Shown here: positions 46,560 through 57,889 of the stretch, in pieces
Position numbering within the stretch: position 1 is the stretch's first letter
Layout of the letters: each line of letters starts with the position of its first letter
Source of the DNA: Magnolia sinica
Lineage: Eukaryota > Streptophyta > Magnoliopsida > Magnoliales > Magnoliaceae
Assembly (NCBI RefSeq): GCF_029962835.1
Contig: NC_080582.1
Span: 16,996,032-17,060,031, forward strand
Reading direction: 5' to 3'
DNA: 64,000 nucleotides
The notes under the pieces: generated by a model
Seen by the model: the letters and a program-made list of their open reading frames with translations, nothing else
Database searches by the model: none
What the model was told of the DNA's origin: nothing
Program-made: the position numbers and the translations under genes

Positions 46560-48918
46560 AAGGTATGTTTTATCCTTTTATCCTTCTTTCCATTAATACG
46601 AGCTATTAGTTTGGAGAACATATATAGATGAAGTAGATACAAATCTCACGATTGAATTCCCTCCGTTAAAAACTTTTGGGAGATACAAAAGTTTCAGTTA
46701 AGCTACCTTATTAGCCCAGGCTAATGGGAGAGTTCGTCATCATCATCCGCATCTTATACCAACTAATTGGGGTTTGCTAGAAAGTCTATATATATAGCAA
46801 ATATCTAAAATAAATAAATCCTACTCTGCATTTAGTCATGGTTCTAAAACTCGACTCGACTCGACTTTGTGAGTTTCGAGTTGAGTCACTCCAAAACTCG
46901 CTTGGTGAGCTTGACTGGTCAGACTCGTGGAGTTGTACTCTAGCAGCTGATTCAGTCAACTCGATACAACTCAGCATGACTCGATCCATTTCTTTCTATC
47001 TGTTTTTCTCTTTGTTTTTTCAAAACAACAGTAGAACTTTGTGTCATTGTATTAGCAGTAAGGGTGGTTTTAAACACTCAACATGCCTATATAAAAAAAA
47101 CACAAGCTTACTGGTTTTGGAAAAGTAGTTTGCACAAGTACAGTGTTACTACTAATGCAGTGGCCCTTTAAATCAAGGGTCTTGATCCATTTCAGCTATC
47201 TGCATGCACCATCCATTAGGTCAAGCCACCCTTTAAAAAATCGTACTGATTGAATGATCCAACCCATCCATTCAGTGGTTTGAAGAAATTGATTGACAAG
47301 ATTGTTCATTAAAGATAGAACCGTTTGATTGCTACTGTTTTTGCACAATAACAACAGAAGATTAGACTGCTTCTAAAGAACGGACCAGATTGGAGAAGTG
47401 AATGATGACAAGTTCAAATGCAACTATATATGTGTGTTTTAAGGTTTCCATGCACATGGTCCACTAGATAATTTCTCCAGTGAAAATATCCACCAATATC
47501 AGAAGATGCTGCCCAAGTGCTTAGGGTCATGAATTTGAATCTTACAAACTGGAAATTATTTATTTTTATTTAAAGGTACACATTGACTTGGAGTCATGCC
47601 GAGTGTGTTGAGTTGACCGAGTGAGTTGTGTCAAGTTGACCGAGTTGATGAGCTGATGATCATGCCGAGTCATGCCGAGTTGACTGGGTAGATGAGCCGA
47701 TGATCATGTCGAGTCTGAACCAAAGTCGAGCTCGAACAAGTTTCACAGTGACTCAGCTCAATTTCTGGCAAAGTTGAGTTAACTCGGCGGAGTCGAGTCA
47801 CCAAGTTTTAGAATTATCCAGCCACATATGACATATGACATATGAGCAAAACTCAACAGGATTTTTTCTATTAACAATACCGACCATACATATTTCATTT
47901 GCTGTCCAAAAACCCTAAAGTTAAAATCCATGTTTCAATGGTAATTTATGGAAATCATGGTTGAATAATTATTACTATTTCCTTTCTTTTCTCTTGAATT
48001 TCATGTGGAAAATTCTTAGTGGACCAATTATATGGGGGTGACTGTATAACCTAACTGTATGATGTTCGTAGACCATGTGGTTCCCAAAACACCACATGGT
48101 TTGTATATAAAGGCGCTTGGGTTAGAAATGTGGGCCATTTATATAGCTATCACAGAGAAATCTGGCTCAGGTTGAACCCTACCAATCCCGACCCACTTAT
48201 ATATCTATCACAGAGACTGGACCAAAGATCCAATCCTACCCAACCTTTTTATTTATTTATTTATTTAATTCCAACCCGACCTGAACCAAAAAGAAATTTA
48301 TAGATAATAGGTACAAATACATCCACATGACGTATGTATGTTTGCATGCATTCACAAATTGGGATGGATTGGGCATACCTTTATTTCATATTCCATTCTT
48401 AAACTCAAGCCGTGGTTGTGATAGGTCAGGTCGGGTTGATCAAGCCTGACGAGATTATAATTAAATTGATTGGGTGGGGGCTTGGGCAGTCTCAGTGAAT
48501 TTGAAGTGTATTATGTCTGACCATAAGATAAATATGGGTCCCAGGTTGGTTTTGGCTGGAATTCTTAGCCTACTTAGCAAATGAGTCGGGCTTGGGTTGA
48601 CATCATCCTAATCAACAATCCATATATTGCCTTTATAATCACGTAATGCTTTAGGAATTTTACAAAAGAAAACTACTAAATTAATATAGAATTTACATTT
48701 TAATACCTTTTTCAAAATGGTTATCGATCAGTTGCCTCATTGATCTAAGTAGGGTTGGTTCATATGCATAAGGGGCCTGCCTGGGTGGGCCCCACTGGAT
48801 GTTTATGCAAAATCCACCCCAACGACGAGGTGCATAACCTTATTGGTCATAGGGCTTAAATTAATCAGCTCCATCCTGATTCAGGTGAACCACAAGATTG
48901 GAAACATTGTACAGGACA
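46560..48918. other. Intergenic; GACTCG-type degenerate repeats, no gene
   Basis: Two patches of overlapping GACTCG/GAGTTG/CGAGTC words (46,845-46,990 and 47,585-47,815) resemble those at 5.5-6.1, 13.4-13.7, 16.9-17.0 and 61.73-61.90 kb. The remainder is AT-rich and has a short ATTT run (48,250-48,268). No coding sequence is supported. Confidence 0.5.
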
Positions 48919-49397
48919 CACTACAAGAAAAAGGGTCGTAGCCGACCGATGGACCAACCCTTTCCCGGCGGCCAGTTTTAACGGCTGCCGGCAGGGTTTG
49001 TACATATAAAGAGAAAAAAAACAAAAAAACAAAAAACAAAACCGTACATAACCTATCTCGACTCTCTCTCTCCCTCTCTGCCACTCTCCCTCCCTCTGTC
49101 TGCCACTCCCTCTCTCTCTCGCACGCTCTCCCTCTCTCTCCTGCTCCTTCTCCATCTCCGGCCCTCTCCCTCTCCCTCTTCCTTTCCCTCTCCACTCGCG
49201 CTCCCTCTCACCCTTCCTCTCCCTCTCCCTCTCCATCTCCCTCTCACTCTCTCTATCCCTATCTCTCTCTCTCTCTCTCTCTCTCTCAAAACCCTAGTCC
49301 TCTTTCTCTCTTTATCTCCTCGGCCCTTTTCTGGAACATTAGGTATCTCTCTCTCCGCTCGATCTACCGCACATCAAGGAGCATTCTGCTGCAACAT

Positions 49398-49399
<2 letters not shown>

Positions 49400-49461
<62 letters not shown>
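49400..49461. repeat. (TC)n microsatellite in CACTA leader
   Basis: About 30 uninterrupted TC units following GCAACATCAGG; upstream (49,060-49,290) the leader is also CT-rich. Confidence 0.9.
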
Positions 49462-49463
<2 letters not shown>

Positions 49464-50733
49464 TATCTATTCATATCAATTTGGGCATTTTTTGGCATTT
49501 TTTAATCCTTCATGTAACATTGTGCAATGATTTGTGTATTGGGATTTTTTGAGTTTCGAATCCCTAATTAGGGATTTGTAGTGTCGATTCCCTAATTGTG
49601 GATTAGCGTAGAGGTATTGTCTAAGAGAAGACAGTCATGTATCAGAGGTCCATTTGCATGAAGATGCTGATATGGGCTAGAAAAGTTTTGGATTCCTTCG
49701 TCCAGGTCTATTTGACCTAATTAATAGGTTGGATGGTAAATAAAGATTACAGTGGGCCCTGATCTCAAGATGCCTATGTCTACTACTTGTATGAAAATTG
49801 TTGCCAGATTGATCTATTGCCTTTTCCCTCACTGTAACAATCGTTTATCATGCTCTGGGAATAGGCACTTAACTTACAGTATTCTATTTATAATCCTCTG
49901 AAATTGTAATCCAAGAGGACTACAGACCCTGATTTGAACCATCCACTCTATCATTATTTTAAAGAAAAGCTTATGACTCTTGCAGAGTGTGATGGATGAT
50001 GAGCAAGCACTTAGAAATTAATAAACTACATATGTGGCATACTAGTTACATTAAACCGTTCAAATTATAGTATCAAGTGTAGATGTATCATGAATAAAAA
50101 ATTAAGCTTAGTTGATTATGTGACTACTAGATTGGTGGACATTTATTGGATTAGTTTAGAATGAAAATATCCAGCAGTCCTATTTCCACAATCAAGTGTC
50201 TATGAATAAGAGGTTAGGATTGTGACTTGGCAGTAGTATCAAGAATCCATAGTCTGATGGGTATCATCTTTGAGATACATCCATCTTCTGCACAATGCAA
50301 GAGATGAACAGTGGATCTCCTATATGTGTTGCTGCATGTACAAGGACAGAGTTCCTGATTTCTAAGAAAAAAAAAAAGAAGCTTCGAAGATTCATATCCT
50401 TTCTCACAATATAAACAGCTAGATTCAATCCAACTAGTATGCACAAAATCACATTTTAGCTCCCTGAGATCCCTAGCATGGTTGTATCAAATGAATGTCA
50501 CTCAAGCATGATGAAAGACGCAATATTGTAAAAGGATGGAAGCAAAACACACATGCATATTATATACATATCTATCCCCGTCTTGTCACTCGTCCATCTC
50601 AGCATCCTCGTTTCAGCTACACTCATCCTATGGGCATGTTGTCCTTATCTGCCCAACATTCTGTGTCATCAGGCATGGCTGGTCTTATAGCTATCATATA
50701 CCTTTATGAAAAATAAGCAAAAAGACTGTCTAC

Positions 50734-51240
50734 CTTCAACAACTCGTCTCTCCCGCAACCTTGCAGCACCTGCACTTTCCTCCTCGTCCTCTCTTGCAAA
50801 AGGGGCTTCACAACCTGCCAAGAGTTAAGTAACATCCCCATTAGCATGCAAGACAGGCTATGCATTGTTGAAAAGAAAAGGAAAAAATATAAATTTTTTA
50901 GTGAATTAACCAAAAAAATTAGATTTATAACCAGTGGATAATGAGCATGTGGACAGCATGTCTCCTAAGGAAACTCTAAAATAGCTTTTACGTGAAGGCT
51001 ACAATGTGGCATTTTAACTTCTTTTGTCCAAAAATTGAAAATGATGGTTTGCATCTCTTCACTTTCAAGGAAAGAATCTGGAAAAGCATGAAAAGAGTGC
51101 CATTTCTTGAGTTTCTGAATTTTCACTTGGATTAGAATTCAGCAAATGAATGGAAACATCACAATGTGGCTGATTCTATAGCTTTTTTCTTTCCTGAGAC
51201 AAAATTTATCCAAACATGACCTAAAATATAACTAGAAATT

Positions 51241-51289
<49 letters not shown>

Positions 51290-51427
51290 AGAAAATCGGA
51301 TTCAAGGAAAAGCATGGATACTCACCTTCTAAGACGCTGAAAATATATATGGAGCATTAACTATATAATTTGTCTCCATCTTCTCTGGATAATTCAAGTC
51401 ATCGATAGTAGATATAATGGTCAATAG
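50734..51427 (-). pseudogene. SEC14-like (CRAL-TRIO) lipid transfer protein fragment, two exons
   Basis: SEC14 proteins exchange phosphatidylinositol and other lipids between membranes. On the reverse strand, exon one is 51,427-51,326 and exon two 50,814-50,734, with canonical GT/AG borders and phase zero. They encode LLTIISTIDDLNYPEKMETN and YIVNAPYIFSAS, a TAG stop (51,331-51,329), K, then VVKPLLQERTRRKVQVLQG and CGRDELLK. The family has 'YIVN.PYIFSACWKVVKPLL', so the stop replaces the tryptophan TGG by a single base change. The CRAL-TRIO N-terminal half and everything after 'ELLK' are missing. It is the only captured fragment in reverse orientation. Confidence 0.75.
51242..51289. repeat. 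(AT)n microsatellite
   Basis: About 24 uninterrupted AT units; it lies in the SEC14-fragment flank inside the CACTA element (between the first exon and the intron region). Confidence 0.95.
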
Positions 51428-52460
51428 CTGCAATGACAGAGCAAACAAAGAAATCTTAACAAGCTTTCCATTGATTCACAAGTAGATAAATGGAATGTAA
51501 GGTTTTAGAGCAAACATGTTTAGATACAAATATCCATATTTAGGTGAGAAACTCAATACCAAATTTCCTCGTTTACAAAAAAGAATAAACAAAGGCATGT
51601 TCAGAACTACAAAAGAAAAAAAAAGAAAAAAAAAGAAAAAAAAAAAAAGAACAGTTCAAAAATTTCTATCAAGATTCACAAGCCAATGCTAATTGCTATG
51701 AACCACCTTTGAAAAAAAGCATCAGAAAACACAGCAACATTGATGTTCCTTGATTTCCTCCAAACCAATTTGGAATCCTAATGCAGGGCTAAATCCATGA
51801 CAGATTTTAAAATAGCAACTAACAAGGGCACAACATTTTATCTAAAGAAATGACATGTCGAGCACATGCATCTGCCACGTGGATACACATTAGAATACCA
51901 GTCTCTCTCTCTCTTTTTTTTTCTCAGCTATATCTATCTACTGTTCACCTCCAATTTTAATTTTGACATATAAATCTAAATAACTAGATACAGTTTTTCA
52001 TATTCTATACTTGCATAATATGAATCATTATTTGATAATGACAAGCACTTCAATATTACCAATGAACTGCTTGGATGGGTCAGTGTATCTAGTTTTATTG
52101 GGTCATTGTAGCTGACAATTAGATTCCATGCTGACATTCCCAAATCCTCCTTTGCTAATTTAAAATCAAGGATACAGTATACCTGGTTTTCAATTTTGTA
52201 AAAGTTGCATGTTTCAGTGATAGACTGTTGGTCTGATGTATGGTGTGTCATAACAGCCATTACGTAAAGGTAACGGTGGCAACCATCACATAATGGCCGT
52301 CATGGAAAAAAAATGACCTGTAAGAGCTGTTACAGCTCCCTGCAAAGGCCTACCTTGTTGAAATAACTCCTTCAGTTGTTCTACCCCAGAGTTCCGTGCA
52401 TCTAATTTAATGATATGATATTTATGTTGTGCTATTTTATTTATTTATTCTTTCTCACAG

Positions 52461-52529
52461 GCATTTAGAGAGGATTTCTTAGAAGACAAGCTGAAGCCTT
52501 TCTTCATGTCAAACCCAATGCCTGAGACC
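52461..52529 (+). pseudogene. PDIL: Protein disulfide isomerase exon fragment
   Basis: PDI enzymes form and rearrange disulfide bonds in the ER. This 23-codon open exon after acceptor CTCACAG encodes FREDFLEDKLKPFFMS and NPMPET. That matches the block before the second thioredoxin domain of plant PDI ('FGEDFLEDKLKPF.KSDPIPE'). The donor is damaged: ATATAT follows where GT is expected. No thioredoxin CGHC site is present. Only this one exon is recognised. Confidence 0.7.
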
Positions 52530-52959
52530 ATATATAAGTTGTAACATTTTACTTCCAAAGTTTTTTTTTTTGGCACCAAGTGTTATGTTATTCTAATTTG
52601 GCAGATCTAATTGTTCAATCCATGAAGTGAAAGATGGGGCCTAGAAGATGGAACATGATGATGGTAGGCTTATTACTATATTTTCTGCTCCGAACTACTG
52701 TGACTAGGTAATCAAATTGCATGTAGGTATCTCTTAATTATGAAATACGTTTGGTTGTGTGAACATTTTCTGGAATGTGCCTGACTTCTTTTGTTGGGGT
52801 TATTATTTACAGCGTTCTATATCAGTACATTCTTAATGATTTTTAAACTTTATTAGATGCTTTAGTTTCTAGGCACTAGAAATATATGCTCATTACGGCT
52901 ATTTTTCATGTTTCTTGTATTTGAAGATGCATTTAACATCGGTTTTCTAGATATTTGTC

Positions 52960-53177
52960 ATTCTTTATTTATCTATGTAGCTTAGATCATTAGCCCTTCC
53001 ATTCACAGTATTGGAGTGGACGCTTCCAACTTCACCTCGGCCACTTCAAATGGGCCTTCTAGACAATCATCATTATTCTAGGTGCCCCTGTTTTTTGTCC
53101 CAGGGGCACCCAAAATCCCTGTGCTGTATAGGTCGTTCTTAATGAAAGTTCCTCTTTTTGAAAAAAAAAAAAAAAAA
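52960..53177 (+). mobile_element. Probable LINE 3' tail
   Basis: A short segment ends 'AAAGTTCCTCTTTTTG' followed by 17 A residues (53,161-53,177), as in 5'-truncated plant L1 copies. There is no coding part. It sits between the PDI and UBP fragments and may have inserted after capture. Confidence 0.45.
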
Positions 53178-53316
53178 CTATTGTTCGTTCACTTTGATTA
53201 TCGATTGGTGGTTTCACTGAATTCAAGCCTTGTTTCTGAGCATCTTTGAGCCTATAATCATTTTATAATGCTTCTTCCTTGAATTTGTTTCCTGATTAAA
53301 GTCATCTTTGTTCTAG

Positions 53317-53434
53317 GGTGGCACTACAATTCATACATGAGATACAATGCAAGACACAAAAGAATTTCGATGCAAGTAGAGACAGATCATTACCAGTCCT
53401 TGGTTTTGGAGCTTTTATTAATGAGAGTGCTAAG
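53317..53434 (+). pseudogene. Unidentified captured exon
   Basis: Bordered by TTCTAG and an ideal donor GTAAGT, this 118-base segment encodes VALQFIHEIQCKTQKNFD, then ASRDRSLPVLGFGAFINESAK in one open frame (written here in two parts). The sequence looks like conserved protein but I could not name the family. It lies between PDI and UBP12/13 fragments and has the same orientation. Confidence 0.45.
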
Positions 53435-53829
53435 GTAAGTTTTAAGAGCGAGAAATGTTGAACAATATTCTCATGAATAGGATAGAGTGTTTTTTCAGTG
53501 GTACACACAGATGCCAATGTGGCATAGGTGTGTGGTCTGGGCCATTCATCAGGTAGCGCCCTTCAGAATGTTTGCTTGGAATTTCGTGTTATATCGGTAA
53601 TGGGTTCATTCGTCTCATTAACTTCTCTAACAGTTGTTGATGTTAGTTTGGACTGATTAGCATTTTCATATTACAGATGAGATTTAGCAAATGAACTAGA
53701 ATTATTGACTGTTGGCGTTTGGCATCTATGAATGTCCTAGTGTGAGAATGAGTTCATGAAGCTGTTTTCAGTTTGGATAGGAATAGTGCTCTGGGTCCAG
53801 ATGGCCATTGACGTGATTGAAATATCCAG

Positions 53830-54364
53830 GTCAAAGCTTTTCACCTATGATGATGTTGTGGAGAGAGTTGCTCGCCAACTTGGCTTGGATGATCCAACAA
53901 AAATTAGGCTTACTTCTCACAACTGTTACTCTCAACAGCCTAAGCCCCAACCCATTAAGTTCTGGGGTGTAGAACATCTGTCTGACATGCTAGTCCACTA
54001 AAACCAGTTTGTCCATCACAGTGCCTTCCGCTTGTCTTATTGTTTTGTTCATGCTACTATATCTGAGAAATTATATCCAATAACATGTCATGAATGACTG
54101 GAATTTTCCAAGTTCATTTCTTTTGGTGCAGACTTCTGATATCCTGTATTATGAAGTGTTGGACATTCCTTTGCCAGAATTGCAAGGCTTGAAAACTCTG
54201 AAAGTTGCTTTCCATCACTCCACTAAAGATGAGGTGAGATACCAAACCATGAGAGTCATCTAATTCTGGATCAAGTACAAACTTAGGTGTCTTTTGCTTT
54301 CTTTTCAGGGGTTATTCACACTACTAGATTGCCCAAACAGAGTACTGTAGGGGATGTAATCAAC
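53830..54364 (+). pseudogene. UBP12: UBP12/13 deubiquitinase fragment, three exons
   Basis: UBP12/13 are USP7-like plant ubiquitin proteases. Exon one (53,830 to about 54,007) encodes KLFTYDDVVERVARQLGLDD and LTSHNCYSQQPKPQPIK, then VEHLSDMLVH, a TAA at 53,999-54,001, NQ; its donor has lost a G. Exon two (54,132-54,233) encodes TSDILYYEVLDIPLPELQ and LKTLKVAFHHSTKDE with good borders. Exon three (54,309-54,364) encodes VIHTTRLPKQSTVGDVIN but is one base short at its start, shifting the frame. All belong to the C-terminal ubiquitin-like region of UBP12/13. The catalytic and MATH domains are missing. The piece stops at 54,364, 22 bases before the SYP4 exon. Confidence 0.88.
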
Positions 54365-54386
54365 CTCTATGCATTTGCATGAGCAG

Positions 54387-56143
54387 GGCACCATCGTTGA
54401 TCGGATTGACTACAATATACAGAACATTGCAGCTTCAGTGGAAGAAGGCTTTAAAGAGCTGCAGAAGGTACTCCCTCATGTGTTTGTTGGGTGTGCTAAA
54501 ACCTGCAGTGGCATCCCAATGTCATCACACATCTCCCTGTGGAAACCCCTCTCCTGAAAGTAGCTAAGAGCGCCTCTTAGAGGGAACCTCCTGGGAGTGG
54601 TTTTAGCACATCTGCAGAGGCATCCCCAATCTAGAAATGGGATACATCTGCTAGCCCCAAAACCCAGGGAAGGCAACTGCATGTACCATATTGCCTTCAG
54701 AGATAGAGCGCTATTATGCCCATCAAAATTGCAACATGCACCTGCATGCGTCATTGCCTGTCCAAAAGCAGAAAATCTTGCCCTAAGCAAACCTGCAGTA
54801 TGCTCCTGTGCTCTCCACATGGACATGTGTTTGACTTTTGGTCTGTTTTTCTGAGGGTGGAAGCTGTGATCACCCAATAGAGGATTCTCGTGTTTTTCCA
54901 CATGGCAGGAACCCTGCTAGTTCTTGCCCCAAAACAGCCTCCTCTGCTCTTGTTTCTCATCACATCACACTCCTACGTGTGTCATGTGGACGGTATGATA
55001 TCTAGATGTGGATACTGAAACAGCCTCGAATATGGGAACGGGGATACAATTCTCTTCTCAAGAATCCAAGATATGGATATGGGTAATATCCCGTTTGTAA
55101 CATGATATTCATATTTAGTACTGTGATGAAATATTTGACCCAATTCTACTAACTCCTAGTTTTATTAAGAAGGCTAAGACCTTGTTTGGGAGATGCCTAA
55201 AGGTGAGTTCATCCCATTTTTGTTAACAGTAATTATGTATTAGAGATCAAGATCTCTAATACATGATGAGTTCATGTCAATAGTAATCATGCATTAGAGC
55301 ACCTCTCCACACTTTCACCTTCCAAATGGCAACTATCCCCATACAGGCCCTATATTTGCCATGTTTAGTGATGTTCCTCCAAAGAACGTTCTCCACATCC
55401 ATCCAGTCACATGCACCATCCATACACATCATCCCTTGAATGAAGTTTCTCTGGTTTCCTGAGAATCAGTGGCTTTCTTTGGGATATGAACTAATGGCTT
55501 GCATGTCGTGGCCAGGAATGTAAGTGTTCCCACCAAATTAGTATAACCCCATAACTGGTGATTTTTTTTTTTTTTTAAATTTTTTAATTTTTTTTTTAAA
55601 ATTTTCTGAATGTTGCCATAACATGTGATAATGTGGACTTATGCATGTGAATGTTTACTTATTTGTTACAAATCTTAATTATTCCAAGTAGTTCAGATGT
55701 GAAATTTGGCGGCAAGCACAACGCATATATACATGCAATAGATGTATGATGGGAAACCCTTCCCATGCACCTAGTTGGATTCAGACACATGGGAGGTCCA
55801 CACCATCTGGACTGTGCGTTTGGACCAGCCCACTCTTCTTGATCTCCCATTGGCTGCTGGGTGCCTACTATCGTTTTCCGTTGGTCCCATGCTTTCAAGC
55901 TTGAGGATGATAATTCTCATGGATTATGCATCTATTTCCTTGTGTCTGTGTGCGTCTGTATGTCTTCGCATGTTTGCCACTGTTGGAGATATGCTTCTCT
56001 ATTATACAGTTTCATATATGAAGCTTGACTTGCAGGCAGAAAGAGCGCAGAGGAAGGGGGGAATGAAAATGTGCGCGACAGTACTCGTCATCCTCTGCTT
56101 CATTATGTTGGTGCTTCTGGTTCTCAAGACGATATTCTTGTGA
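54387..56143 (+). pseudogene. SYP4: SYP4-group syntaxin (SYP41/42/43) fragment, last two exons
   Basis: SYP4 syntaxins are Qa-SNAREs of the trans-Golgi network. Exon one (54,387-54,467) encodes GTIVDRIDYNIQNIAASVEE and GFKELQK, the second half of the SNARE motif. The final exon (56,036-56,143) encodes AERAQRKGGMKMCATVLVI, then a membrane segment CFIMLVLLVLKTIFL and TGA. Both exons are open, in phase and have canonical borders around a 1.57-kb intron that holds a small inverted repeat (TGTGCTAAAACC at 54,491; complement near 54,597). The N-terminal Habc region and the first half of the SNARE motif are missing. It directly follows the UBP12/13 piece. Confidence 0.85.
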
Positions 56144-56789
56144 TCCTGTGTAATATCAATCCGAATCCGATCTCGAATGGAGCCTTAGTTTTAGTTGCAA
56201 GAATCGCAAAAGTGGATGGCTGTTCTATAAACACATGGAGTTCATATTCACCCTTCCATTGGCCAGTGCGTGTTGTAGCGGGGAAAGCTGATTCGGCGAG
56301 TCAGGTTTTGAAAATGTAAACAAGATTCTCGTACAATCATCAACTCCAAAACTAGAAAAACCAATAGCAAGCAGACAGGGATCCTAAGACAACTAATCCA
56401 AGGCCAAAGGCCCACAACTAGCAACAAAGCAATCCAAAGAGACTGGACCCTGAGCATGAAGGCAGGCTCAACAAGCTAGCTGAATCAAATCTCATAAGAG
56501 CTCTCGGTTTCAGACATTTTTCGGCTCATGCCTAAATGATCATGTATTGCCTTTTTTGTATATACAGGTACTCATAAGAGCTCTGTGAGGAATTTGCTGA
56601 GAATCCTAAAAATACAACTCTTTACATATTTGTAGTGGGATTCCATCGCTATGTTCTTGAATTATTTAGTAGTTTTGCTTGATTAATTTATAGAAAAAAA
56701 AAACTAGGATGTGGGTTACCTTTTCTTTTCTTCTTTTTTTTTTTTTAAAAAAAAAAAAACTTTTTGATAAGAAAGATTTTCTCCATTGC

Positions 56790-57055
56790 TATGGATTGTC
56801 GGTGGCCAGGCCTCTAAGCTACGGTACCAATGGCTACGGTCGTACTTTAGACTTTAGCTACGAATTCTATCCGTAGCCTTTTAGTATGTAGCGGCGGCCA
56901 GCACAACTGTCAGTAAAGTCCTGACCGCCGGCAAAGCCTTTACCGACTGAGGCTTTACCGGCTGTTAGCTGACCGCGGGCAAAGGATTTTGTGGCGGTTT
57001 TTTGGGTCTTTGCCGGCGGTTTTGACCGCCAGTAAAGGCTATTTTTCTTGTAGTG
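56790..57055 (+). repeat. Right subterminal repeats of the CACTA element
   Basis: Contains 'GCTACGGTACCAATGGCTAC', several 'CCGCCGGCAAAG', 'TTTACCGACTG' and 'TTTGCCGGCGG' words in both orientations, ending in the terminal inverted repeat. Confidence 0.75.
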
Positions 57056-57106
57056 ACAACACTCACCCTTCAAACTATTTTCCATGAGATGGCTCACATG
57101 AATCTT

Positions 57107-57345
57107 GGATGGGACTATTTTTTAAGCCCTGTGACATTTTTTGGTTAGAGTGGATTTCATATAATCATCAAGACAAGCCATGTAAAAATTAAAGGTATAC
57201 ATCTTTTCCAACTGCTTCATTTGATGTGGCCCACCTGAATCATGAGTCAACTTAATTTTTTTGGCTCTAGACCTAACGTGGAATTACATATCAAATGGTC
57301 AGAGTGAATTCATGTGCACATCATGGTGGGCCTATCAAAAATCAT
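57107..57345. repeat. Dispersed repeat interrupted by the CACTA insertion
   Basis: Shares ordered words with 18,880-19,135. Left of the CACTA element, 48,780-48,915 carries a matching 'GGTGGGCCCCACTGG' arm, so the transposon inserted in this older repeat. Confidence 0.45.
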
Positions 57346-57889
57346 TTTAGCCGGCCTCTTCCAACTTGATGTTCCATCCTAAAAATATGGCATTTGAATC
57401 CCAAGTCATCCAACACATTCACACCTGGCATGTAGAACCTTGGTTGAATTTTCCAAAACGTATTTATGCACGTGTATGTAGCCAACCGAGTCAACAGATG
57501 AATTAAAAGTGTTCACCTGGAAAATAGGGATTGGGGCCAGGTCCCGTGCTCTGATCAGCTATGTTGGGTTCAGGCCTTGGACATTATACTGTGGGGCCGG
57601 ACGGGCCATGCCATCCAAATGCAGCACATTGCCACACAGAACTAGGATCATCAGTCCATGTCTTTCTACAGTGACCATCCATGGTATGATGAGATATTGA
57701 ACCTGGACTCATCCATCCACAGCCAAATGTACGGTGTTAGGCCGTGATGAACCACAAACGCGCGACTCATCGTGCATAGGGTAGTCAAGGGCCTGGGCCT
57801 GGGCCTAGAGATACAAGCATAGCTCGAACATTTCAAAATCATGGGCCATGGCCCGGCAGGTTGGTTGACTGCCGGGCAGTAAACTCTTT
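57346..57889. other. Intergenic, nothing recognised
   Basis: No conserved reading frame, repeat array or element end was seen in this stretch. Confidence 0.4.

Larger units (their letters stand above)
48919..57055 (+). mobile_element. Pack-CACTA transposon carrying host gene fragments
   Basis: The 8,137-bp element starts CACTACAAGAAAAAGGG and ends with the inverse, CTATTTTTCTTGTAGTG. The first 14 bases match exactly, and ACA flanks both ends (48,916-48,918 and 57,056-57,058), the 3-bp target duplication expected of CACTA. Subterminal 'GCCGGCAAAG' and 'CCGCC' words are repeated at 56,880-57,040 and at 48,955-48,995. A CT-rich leader (49,060-49,470) follows the left end. No transposase was found. 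Fragments of SEC14 (reverse), PDI, one unidentified gene, UBP12/13 and SYP4 (all forward) fill 50.7-56.1 kb. A LINE tail lies inside. It is non-autonomous. Confidence 0.88.

Noticed and set aside
48865-49289. Overlapping Glu/Arg-rich reverse frames
   Set aside because: They are the complement of the CT-rich CACTA leader and reflect simple repeat composition.
50214-50452. Reverse-strand ankyrin-like exon
   Set aside because: A phrase 'HAATHIGDPLF' hints at an ankyrin repeat, but the frame has an A-run and no second motif; too weak to call.
54476-54901. 141-codon reverse frame
   Set aside because: Lies in the SYP4 intron, includes a small inverted repeat, and has no recognisable motif.
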